Shown here: one piece after another, positions 6,190-12,615 of the stretch
Position numbering within the stretch: position 1 is the stretch's first letter
How the letters are laid out: every line of letters starts with the position of its first letter
Source of the DNA: Rubripirellula sp.
GTDB lineage: Bacteria; Planctomycetota; Planctomycetia; Pirellulales; Pirellulaceae
Length of the DNA: 14,034 bases
Direction of reading: 5' to 3'
Assembly (NCBI GenBank): GCA_029287555.1
Contig: JARFQX010000127.1
Span: forward strand, 1-14,034
Program-made: the position numbers and the translations under genes
Notes under the pieces: generated by a model
Told to the model about the DNA's origin: nothing
The model's input: only the letters and a program-made list of their open reading frames with translations
The model's database searches: none

Positions 6190-8053
6190 AGAGAATATGG
6201 ATACCGAATACGAAGAAGATGTTGAGTATCGTGACGATGCGATCATCGGCAAGGCGTTTCGATGGTCGCTAGCGGCGATCTTGCTGTTGGTCATCGCCGG
6301 CGGGACGACCGCCTACCTGCTCACACGTCCGGAGCCTGAACCCCCGGTCCGAGAGACAAGACTCGCGCCTGTCAAGGTTCGCGAGGTCGAAGAGGTGCAA
6401 CCTCCCAAGGTGACCTTCACCGATATCACGGATGATTCCGGAATCGCCTTTTACCACAACAATGGGGCAACGGGCGAAAAGCTGTTGCCCGAGACGATGG
6501 GCGGCGGGATGGCCTTCTTGGATTTCGACAGTGACGGCGACCAGGACTTGTTGCTGGTCAACTCCCAGGATTGGCCGGACGACGAGCCAAGTGGTCGCAC
6601 CACAACATCGGTTCTTTACCGAAACGACGGCGGTCGATTCAACGATGTGACCGAAGGCTCGGGACTCGATGCCTCTTGCTACGGCATGGGGGCCGCCGTG
6701 GGAGACTACGACAACGACGGAAAGGTCGACATCTTTCTGACTGCGGTGGGAGAGAACCACCTCTTCCATAATCTCGGTGACGGTCGCTTCGAAGATGTTA
6801 CCGCAACGGCGGGGGTCGGCGGGGAGGCGGATCGTTGGAGCACCAGTGCCGGCTGGTTTGATTACGACATCGATGGCGACCTGGATCTGTTTGTCTGCAA
6901 CTACGTGCAGTGGAGCAAGGCCTACGACATCAGCCAGAAGTTTCAACTGGTAGGGGGAGGCCGCGCCTACGGGCGACCTCAAAACTTCGAGGGAACTTTC
7001 CCGTACCTGTATCGCAACGAAGGCGACGGGACGTTTACGGACGTCTCGGATCAAGCCGGTGTCCAGCTTCGCAACCCGGCGACCGGTGTGCCGCTGCAAA
7101 AGTCACTTGGGTTGGCTTTCTGCGACCTGGATGAGAACGGAACGCTCGATGTGCTGATCGCCAACGATACGGTCCAAAACGTTCTGCTTCGTAACAACGG
7201 TGACGGAACCTTTAACGACATCGGCGCATTGTCGGGGATCGCGTTTGACGCCCAGGGAAACGCACGCGGCGCGATGGGTATCGACGTGACAACGGTCCGC
7301 GGCCAAAAGGCGATGGCCGTCGCCATCGGCAACTTCTCCAATGAGATGACTGCCTTCTACGTCACGCGCGCTGGGCGAACACAGTTTGTCGACGAGGCGA
7401 TCTCGACGGGCCTCGGTCCCAATACGCGGCTGCAGCTTACCTTCGGTTTGTTTTACTTTGATTACGACCTGGACACTCGGCTCGATCTGCTGTGTGCGAA
7501 CGGGCATCTGGAGGAAGACATCAATCGCGTGCAACCGAGTCAGCATTATGAGCAACCGCCGCAGTTGTTCTGGAATGCGGGTCCCCAGTACGGAACCGAG
7601 TTCCTGCCGGTCTCCTCGCGGCACTGCGGTGAGGATCTCTTGAAACCGATGGTCGGTCGCGGAGCCGGCTTTGCCGACATTGACAACGATGGCGACCTCG
7701 ACGTCCTAATCACCTCATCGGGGCGAAAACCAAGATTGCTTCGAAATGACCTGGACCTGGGCCACCACTGGATTCGCTTCCACCTCGTGGGCGATGGTTC
7801 GAACTGCAACCGCGACGCGATTGGATCGTGGATCGAGTTGACCCTTGGCGACCAGACGTATCGGAAGCAAGTCATGCCGACGCGAAGTTATCTTTCGCAG
7901 GTTGAATTGCCGGTCAGCTTTGGGCTCGGAGAGGCCGATGAAGTAAGCGAGGTGCGAGTTCATTGGTGCGACGGAACGGTCCAGGAACTGGGTTCGTTGC
8001 CAGTCGACCAGCTCCATCGCGTGACGTATCCCGCCGTTTCCGAAGAAACCTGA
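6179..8053 (+). CDS. CRTAC1 family protein: membrane-anchored FG-GAP/VCBS propeller with ASPIC/UnbV domain
   Basis: A 624-residue protein. A short acidic N-terminus and one membrane helix (residues 29-48) anchor a large extracytoplasmic part. Calcium-binding type FG-GAP repeats begin at residues 115 (DFDSDGDQD), 176 (DYDNDGKVD), 228 (DYDIDGDLD), 316 (DLDENGTLD), 428 (DYDLDTRLD, lacking the usual DG) and 500 (DIDNDGDLD). The end (about 544-616) is an ASPIC/UnbV domain: AIGSWIELTLGDQ, RSYLSQVELPVSFGLG, then V-x-V-x-W-x-D-G-T. The ATG at 6179 is chosen because GAGGAG (6163-6168) lies 10 bases upstream; it overlaps the cytochrome stop by 11 bases. A second ATG at 6197 is possible. Co-translation suggests the two proteins act together at the membrane. 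CRTAC1 proteins have no agreed biochemical function; binding, scaffold or adhesion roles are the usual guesses. Confidence 0.92.
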   Translation: MSNRENMDTEYEEDVEYRDDAIIGKAFRWSLAAILLLVIAGGTTAYLLTRPEPEPPVRETRLAPVKVREVEEVQPPKVTFTDITDDSGIAFYHNNGATGEKLLPETMGGGMAFLDFDSDGDQDLLLVNSQDWPDDEPSGRTTTSVLYRNDGGRFNDVTEGSGLDASCYGMGAAVGDYDNDGKVDIFLTAVGENHLFHNLGDGRFEDVTATAGVGGEADRWSTSAGWFDYDIDGDLDLFVCNYVQWSKAYDISQKFQLVGGGRAYGRPQNFEGTFPYLYRNEGDGTFTDVSDQAGVQLRNPATGVPLQKSLGLAFCDLDENGTLDVLIANDTVQNVLLRNNGDGTFNDIGALSGIAFDAQGNARGAMGIDVTTVRGQKAMAVAIGNFSNEMTAFYVTRAGRTQFVDEAISTGLGPNTRLQLTFGLFYFDYDLDTRLDLLCANGHLEEDINRVQPSQHYEQPPQLFWNAGPQYGTEFLPVSSRHCGEDLLKPMVGRGAGFADIDNDGDLDVLITSSGRKPRLLRNDLDLGHHWIRFHLVGDGSNCNRDAIGSWIELTLGDQTYRKQVMPTRSYLSQVELPVSFGLGEADEVSEVRVHWCDGTVQELGSLPVDQLHRVTYPAVSEET

Positions 8054-8252
8054 CGCCTTTCCCCATTTCGCTCCTCCTGCCCACCGCGACGCCGGTCTCG
8101 GATGCCGGGGAGCCAATTTCCGGTCCCCCGATGTCAAGCAGGACTGCGAAGGGTTGGTGCACGAGGTAGACTATGCGAAACCAGAGATCGGATGGCCACG
8201 GTACTAATATCCGGGCTTCTGGACCGGCTGTGTAAAGAGCGCAATTGCCTCA

Positions 8253-8849
8253 ATGGGGAACAGATCCGTGGAAGAGCAGGAAAACGAACCGACGCCAAAC
8301 GACGAGGCGGCCACGGCTGTGGAGGAAACCGAGCAGGCGACCGAGAAGGAAATCCCAAGCCTGGAACGACTCGGGGACGTTCGCAAATGCCCGGTTTGCG
8401 GGTCGCCGGTCGATGCGGATGCGTACCATTGTCCATCCTGTCGGAACTATTTCTGCTTCCACTGCCGGGCGAGATTGGTTCCCAAAGACGTCGAGTTGCA
8501 GTGTGTCAACCGGCACTGTGACTATTACGGCAAATTGGTGTGCGATGTATGCGATGTCGCCCAAGAACAAGAAGAGCCCCCAACTGTTTATGAGGAACCT
8601 GAAGACGGCTACTGGCCCGGGCTCCTCGTTCTTTCGCTGATCTGCTTTGGGATCGTTTGGAGCAGCGCGACGTTCTGGATTGCGATTCTCGCCGCGATTG
8701 GCTTGTTCATTGGGGGCGGCCTGTTGCTTCAATGGTTCGGCGTCAACGTCTTTGGAAGACGACGTATCGTCGAACACCAACGAAAATCAATGCGGCATCG
8801 CTGCATCCGTTGCGGTCAGCTCGTCAAAGAAGTCCACGAAGCACGATAG
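8253..8849 (+). CDS. Zinc-ribbon membrane protein, unknown function
   Basis: A 198-residue protein with an acidic, disordered-looking N-terminus (residues 1-40). A cysteine cluster follows in CxxC pairs (46/49, 60/63, 68/71, 97/100), plus C84/C89 and nearby histidines 59, 70 and 88, that reads as two or three treble-clef or zinc-ribbon knuckles. Two hydrophobic helices (about 123-139 and 142-161) come next, then a basic stretch and a last CIRCG pair (184-188). It is probably an inner-membrane protein with zinc-binding ends on the cytoplasmic side, but topology is inferred. I do not recognise a named family. The ATG at 8253 has only weak upstream purines. A GTG at 8268, 8 bases after GGGGA (8255-8259), is a plausible alternative that would remove five residues. 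An AIM24-family gene follows after 45 bases in the same direction, suggesting shared transcription. Confidence 0.75.
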   Translation: MGNRSVEEQENEPTPNDEAATAVEETEQATEKEIPSLERLGDVRKCPVCGSPVDADAYHCPSCRNYFCFHCRARLVPKDVELQCVNRHCDYYGKLVCDVCDVAQEQEEPPTVYEEPEDGYWPGLLVLSLICFGIVWSSATFWIAILAAIGLFIGGGLLLQWFGVNVFGRRRIVEHQRKSMRHRCIRCGQLVKEVHEAR

Positions 8850-8894
8850 ATCTGAGGAGCCGACAACGGTCTCACTTACCGGGAACAATAGAGC

Positions 8895-9584
8895 ATGGCC
8901 GAGTTTCTAGTCCAAGAACTGGAAGGTACACGCTTCGTCGAGATTCATTTGAGTCAAGAGATGGTCCGTGTCGAAGCGGGTGCCCTGAGCTATTTGAAGG
9001 GCGATGTCAGTATCCATTCTCCCCTCGTGCCATCGGTGGGAGGCGTGATCAAATCACTGCTTGCCGATCAGGCGGTTTACCGTCCCACCTACGCCGGAAC
9101 CGGGGTCATTACCCTGGAGTCGTCGCTTGGAGGTTTCCACATCCTGGAGATGAAGGGGGAATCGTGGATTCTCGAAAGGGGGACGTATTGGGCGTCCGAA
9201 GGCGGCATTGAGGTGAAGTACCATCGCGAGCGAGTGGGAACTGCGTTGTGGGCCGGAGAGGGCCCGTTGTACTTGCAGACGCGCGTGACCGGTCACGGGA
9301 AGATTGCCCTGGCAACGCGAGGTCCCGTCGAAGAACATCACCTCGAAGAAGGCGAAAGCGTTGCTGCCGAAGGCAAGTACGTGATCTGCAGAACCGGCGA
9401 TGTAAAGTTCAAGGTCCGACGGCCAACCAAGAACTTCTTTGGTCGGTTTACCTCAGGCGAAGGACTCGTTCGAGTCTACGAGGGTCCGGGCCGAGTTTTG
9501 TTGAACCCGGCGCCCTATTGGCGGTACCGCATGTTTAACGAACGAGGTAACAACCCGGACGATCCATCTTTTTCCACGACGTGA
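8895..9584 (+). CDS. AIM24 family protein
   Basis: A 229-residue protein matching the AIM24 family (named from yeast mitochondrial AIM24 and widespread in bacteria), a beta-rich fold of repeated short strands. Evidence is MVRVEAGALSYLKGDVSI near the start (residues 18-35), the GTGVITLESSLGGFHILEM segment, GEGPLYLQTRVTGHGKIAL with the typical alternating hydrophobic pattern, the EGESVAAEGKYVI turn, and a basic end VRRPTKN. There is no signal peptide or membrane helix. Bacterial members have no settled function. The start has only a weak upstream GGGA (8881-8884). It sits 45 bases after the zinc-ribbon membrane protein gene and converges with the CPBP protease gene, with 23 bases between the stops. 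Confidence 0.85.
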   Translation: MAEFLVQELEGTRFVEIHLSQEMVRVEAGALSYLKGDVSIHSPLVPSVGGVIKSLLADQAVYRPTYAGTGVITLESSLGGFHILEMKGESWILERGTYWASEGGIEVKYHRERVGTALWAGEGPLYLQTRVTGHGKIALATRGPVEEHHLEEGESVAAEGKYVICRTGDVKFKVRRPTKNFFGRFTSGEGLVRVYEGPGRVLLNPAPYWRYRMFNERGNNPDDPSFSTT

Positions 9585-9607
9585 TCGGAGTGAGATCTAT
9601 TCTGAAG

Positions 9608-10369
9608 CTATCCTCCGTTCCATTTCACCAGGTTGAATCCGATGTACATGATGCCGCAGTCGACCAGCAGGTGGCTGACCCAGGGGCCGTAAAGCGACCG
9701 CGAACGCGAGTACAACCAGGCCCAAAGAAAACCGCCGAAGGCAACACACAGGGAAAGGAAAAGCGTGATCGCCCACCCTTGTTGTAGGAATTGGTGGATC
9801 ACGATTACATGATGCGCCATGAATCCCAAACTCGATATCACCATCGCGGCCAGTGTTGGCGTAATGCGACGTAGTTGTCCGAACGCGAACCAGCGCCAGT
9901 AATACTCCTCCAAGAGCGAATGCGGGACCGCGAGAAACAGCGCGAACAAACCGTATACCAATGGGCTGCGTAAACCCATGTCCGCGACCTTCTCACCGAC
10001 CAGCGACGGGGCGTTGGCAAGGTAGGGGCTGGATTTGAAGTAGCCAAAATAGGCAATCAATCCGACGGCGACGATTGCTGCTCCCATCGCTAAACCCGAA
10101 ACGATGCTAGCGGAGGTGGGTCGTGCCAGTTTGAGCTTCCGTCCCTGCACGATGCAGACCCAAAACAGGGGAAACGCGAACTGCACGATCTTGCTACCGA
10201 AGTAGACTACTTTCATCGACTCGCTGCCCGAAAGTACGACAAAGTACAACAGCGTTGCCACCGTCGGCAGTAGCATGGCAAAGACCAATGCCCCAACGTG
10301 CATGGACCGCGAGGTTTCCAGGGATGTGTCCCACGTCGATGTTTCATTAGCCGCGAGATCCGTCGTCAC
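9608..10369 (-). CDS. CPBP family intramembrane glutamic endopeptidase
   Basis: A 253-residue multi-pass membrane protein of the CPBP (Abi/CAAX protease and bacteriocin-processing) family. The three family motifs are present: EEYYWR (EExxxR; Glu154, Glu155, Arg159), FMAHH (FxxxH; Phe183, His187), and HLLVD (Hxxx[N/D]; His233, Asp237). The active site lies within the membrane helices. The first 20 residues or so are polar and cytoplasmic. The start is GTG 10369-10367, which overlaps the stop of the upstream aldolase gene as GTGA, so translation is probably coupled. The substrate is unknown. Bacterial members range from prenyl-protein or peptide processing to immunity to their own bacteriocins; no such peptide gene is seen nearby. 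Confidence 0.88.
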   Translation of the reverse strand: MTTDLAANETSTWDTSLETSRSMHVGALVFAMLLPTVATLLYFVVLSGSESMKVVYFGSKIVQFAFPLFWVCIVQGRKLKLARPTSASIVSGLAMGAAIVAVGLIAYFGYFKSSPYLANAPSLVGEKVADMGLRSPLVYGLFALFLAVPHSLLEEYYWRWFAFGQLRRITPTLAAMVISSLGFMAHHVIVIHQFLQQGWAITLFLSLCVAFGGFLWAWLYSRSRSLYGPWVSHLLVDCGIMYIGFNLVKWNGG

Positions 10370-11127
10370 CGATCAAGCTCCCTGGATTGCGCGAGCATCG
10401 CTTCGGCGGCTCGCCCAAGCAGCATCGCGTCGGTACCGGTGCAAATTAATGTCGCGCCGCGTTGAATGTCTGCTTCTGCTGCTGTCGGTGTCAAGCTGAA
10501 CGAGCCAATCGGTAGTCCTGCGGAATTGACTGCCTCGCAAATCCGGTCGATCGCCGCAACCACCTCGGGATCGTTGATCTGCCCCATCTTTCCCATGCTG
10601 GCGGACAGATCGTAGGGGCCAAGCTGAACCGCATCGATCCCTTTCACTTGCACGATCGAGTCAATGTTCTCGACCGCAAGTGCATGCTCGGCCTGGACGA
10701 TGACCGCGATCTCATCGTTGGCTCGCTCGACATAATCCCTGAAGCCTGCGCCATATCCGTGCGCACGAGCTAACCCAACACCGCGCTGACCTTCGGGAGC
10801 ATAACGGGCCCACCGAACGACATCCTCGGCTTGGGCGGCCGTGTTGACTTGCGGCACGATGATTCCGTGGGCGCCGAGATCAAGGACCTGTTTGATCGCC
10901 GCTTCCGACGCCTCGGGGACTCGCACGATGCAGGCGACTCGGTGGCTGACCGCCTGCAGGATGGACAATAACTCGCTGGTCCCCAGCGGTCCATGCTCAC
11001 CGTCGATGAAGAACCAATCGAATCCCGCACCCGCGAGAATCTCCGCGGTCGTCGCCGTCGGCAGAGTGATCATGGTGCCGAAGAGTTTCTCGCCCCCGGA
11101 TAATCGCGATCGAAAGTGCTGAGCCAT
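10366..11127 (-). CDS. HpcH/HpaI aldolase/citrate lyase family protein
   Basis: A 253-residue class II (metal-dependent) aldolase of the HpcH/HpaI family, TIM-barrel fold, cytoplasmic, acting on 2-keto-3-deoxy type hydroxy acids. Key residues line up well with E. coli HpaI as I remember it: Asp42 and His45 in FIDGEHGP, Arg69 in VRVPE, metal ligand Glu147 in VQAEHAL, and Asp173 in LGPYDLSASMG. Also typical are IIVPQVN and RYAPEGQRGVG. The ATG at 11127 gives the normal N-terminus (AQHFRSRLSGGEKLFGT). An in-frame ATG at 11175 would add 16 residues with no better ribosome binding site. The exact substrate cannot be read from sequence. It is the first gene of a GTGA-overlapped pair with a CPBP protease, an unusual partner. 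Confidence 0.9.
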   Translation of the reverse strand: MAQHFRSRLSGGEKLFGTMITLPTATTAEILAGAGFDWFFIDGEHGPLGTSELLSILQAVSHRVACIVRVPEASEAAIKQVLDLGAHGIIVPQVNTAAQAEDVVRWARYAPEGQRGVGLARAHGYGAGFRDYVERANDEIAVIVQAEHALAVENIDSIVQVKGIDAVQLGPYDLSASMGKMGQINDPEVVAAIDRICEAVNSAGLPIGSFSLTPTAAEADIQRGATLICTGTDAMLLGRAAEAMLAQSRELDR

Positions 11128-11235
11128 GTTTCCAAAACCGTCAAAGAAATCGACTTTCGCGCCTATCCCAGCCATTCTAAGTGCCTGATTGGCCTATCCC
11201 GATGCGCTCCAACTCAAGAAGAAAGGTTTCTGGCG

Positions 11236-11478
11236 ATGGCGATCAAAGCGAAGTGGAAAAAGAACAACCAAGTATATCTATTTCTCGGCGTCGGATTTGG
11301 CGCCTACAAGGCGATGATGGCAGCCAACGCACTTCACATGATTTCGCCGGAAGTCGATTCGAAAGAGATCGGGATGGTGGCCCTGTGCGACGGCAAAGGC
11401 GAGGTCGGCTGGGTCGACTACCAGGAAGTTGAAATCGTCGAGATTGACGGTGAGCGCCCCGCTGATCTTCTCCGCTAA
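11236..11478 (+). CDS. Small conserved-looking protein, unknown function
   Basis: An 80-residue protein. The ATG at 11236 is chosen because a GAAAGG stretch lies about 9 bases upstream and because the codons before it look non-coding and cross the start region of the divergent aldolase gene. The sequence begins with a basic segment (AIKAKWKKNN), then a hydrophobic, glycine-containing stretch VYLFLGVGFGAYKAMMAANA (residues 13-32) that could be a short membrane or amphipathic helix. It ends with an acidic, beta-looking part (SKEIGMVALCDGKGEVGWVD, then a VEIVEIDG strand) and PADLL. I do not recognise a named family. It is divergent from the aldolase gene (108 bases apart) and converges with the CAAX protease gene (19 bases between stops). 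Confidence 0.68.
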   Translation: MAIKAKWKKNNQVYLFLGVGFGAYKAMMAANALHMISPEVDSKEIGMVALCDGKGEVGWVDYQEVEIVEIDGERPADLLR

Positions 11479-11497
11479 TGTCCCCTATTTTGGTTCG

Positions 11498-12163
11498 CTA
11501 CCACAGCCACCACTCCCGGAAGGCGACGACGTAAATACCCAGCAGCAGGTTGCTAACCGCATGCGCGACGACGCATTGCCACAGATCCTTGGTCCTGTAG
11601 AGCAACCCGTTGATCAGCAAACAGTATAGGGCTGCGGCCAACCATTCCGGGTGGACCGCCGCAAAGAAGATCGTGACCAGCAGACAGGACATCGGAGTGA
11701 ATCGTCCAATCGGCACCTGCTGCCACTCGGGATCGATCAACCAACGCAACAGAAACCCGCGCCAAAAGAGTTCCTCGGCGAGCGGAACCGCGACGGCGAG
11801 ACCGACCATGCGAATCGCGACAAACAGCCAAGCCTGCATTCCTCCAAGCTGCGTCCATGGATCGTAGGCGGTCCGCGCCGCCGGTTGCATCCAAGCTGGC
11901 AACCAAGCCGTCACGTACTGCTCGAGATGCAAACGACTCAGGGCAATCCAAAGAACGATCCCCACGACTCCGACGACCACTCCTGGGATGACTCGCCGGT
12001 GCGGGCGAAGCACACCGCACCGGCGCACGCTGTAACCGAGTGCCGCCATCGTGACCGCGACGACAACCGCGTAGCCCCACGGATACCAGCCCGCGTCCAA
12101 CCCGCCGATCGCCGATGTGCCCAACACGTAAAGCACCATTGGGATAACGAAGACCTGGATCAT
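11498..12163 (-). CDS. Exosortase-type CAAX prenyl protease-related protein (CPBP superfamily)
   Basis: A 221-residue multi-pass membrane protein. The C-terminal half carries the CPBP motifs EELFWR (Glu130, Glu131, Arg135), FFAAVH (FxxxH; Phe167, His171) and HAVSN (His201, Asn205). The wider wording, with WLIDPEWQQVPIGRF after motif 1 and LLYRTKDLWQCVVAHAVSN around motif 3, is that of the CAAX prenyl protease-related subfamily found beside exosortase/PEP-CTERM and exopolysaccharide genes. No exosortase, PEP-CTERM or polysaccharide gene is visible in this window, so it may be an orphan. The ATG at 12163 has no Shine-Dalgarno site, but no other start codon lies in frame between it and the upstream stop. 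The subfamily's role in protein sorting is not settled. Confidence 0.87.
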   Translation of the reverse strand: MIQVFVIPMVLYVLGTSAIGGLDAGWYPWGYAVVVAVTMAALGYSVRRCGVLRPHRRVIPGVVVGVVGIVLWIALSRLHLEQYVTAWLPAWMQPAARTAYDPWTQLGGMQAWLFVAIRMVGLAVAVPLAEELFWRGFLLRWLIDPEWQQVPIGRFTPMSCLLVTIFFAAVHPEWLAAALYCLLINGLLYRTKDLWQCVVAHAVSNLLLGIYVVAFREWWLW

Positions 12164-12615
12164 GGAGTTGTTACAGTGGTGCGAGGTGCTGGCGATGGTG
12201 AAGTGCGGCTGAGGACCAAGCTTACTCCGTTTGGGAAGATCGGCGATGCTCCCTGTTCCACTTGGACGTCACTCGTTGGACAGCGAGAGTTTTGCTCCGC
12301 CCCTCCCTCAAATCATGGCGAGTGAAGCTCTGCAATGTTAATGATTGAGTCGCAAATGCCACGCCGGCTTCTGCCAGCCACATACCAAGCCAAGTCGTTT
12401 CATTTGAATCACGTCGGCATGTTGATTGGCGGATTGGAAAGTTTCACGGGGTTCTTCGGAGTTGATCCTGCCGTTGAACGCTCGACAGCAGCTTGAGCCA
12501 ATGTACGAAAAACCAAAGATTGATTTCAGTGGCCGGGCCGAAAGTAACGATTCTAACCTTGAAACGAGATCAGGTGACGGGCGGAAGGTACAGGACGAAT
12601 CAGGGAGACGGGCCG
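12164..12615. other. Intergenic region between divergent membrane-protein genes
   Basis: These 452 bases separate the leftward CAAX protease-related gene from the rightward porin gene. No gene was recognised. The porin frame stays open back to a stop at 12475-12477, but codons before the GTG at 12616 do not look like a protein N-terminus. No strong hairpin or clear promoter was found. Confidence 0.55.

Noticed and set aside
6269..7099. Reverse-strand open frame of 276 codons
   Set aside because: It is antisense to the CRTAC1 gene, and its valine-rich runs (VVVVVSHGG) mirror the Asp/Asn FG-GAP codons on the other strand.
8250..8780. Reverse-strand open frame of 176 codons
   Set aside because: It is antisense to the zinc-ribbon protein, whose cysteine pairs and membrane helices make the forward frame the real one.
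9585..9607. Bidirectional terminator between the convergent AIM24 and CPBP genes
   Set aside because: The 23-base gap has no inverted repeat of useful length and no T-run.
11140..11205. Repeated GCCTATCCC motif between the aldolase and the small protein
   Set aside because: Only two 9-base copies occur, about 33 bases apart, which is too short to separate from chance at this base composition.
11651..12325. Forward open frame of 224 codons
   Set aside because: It is antisense to the CAAX protease-related gene. The product is a polar, histidine- and arginine-rich sequence with no family features.
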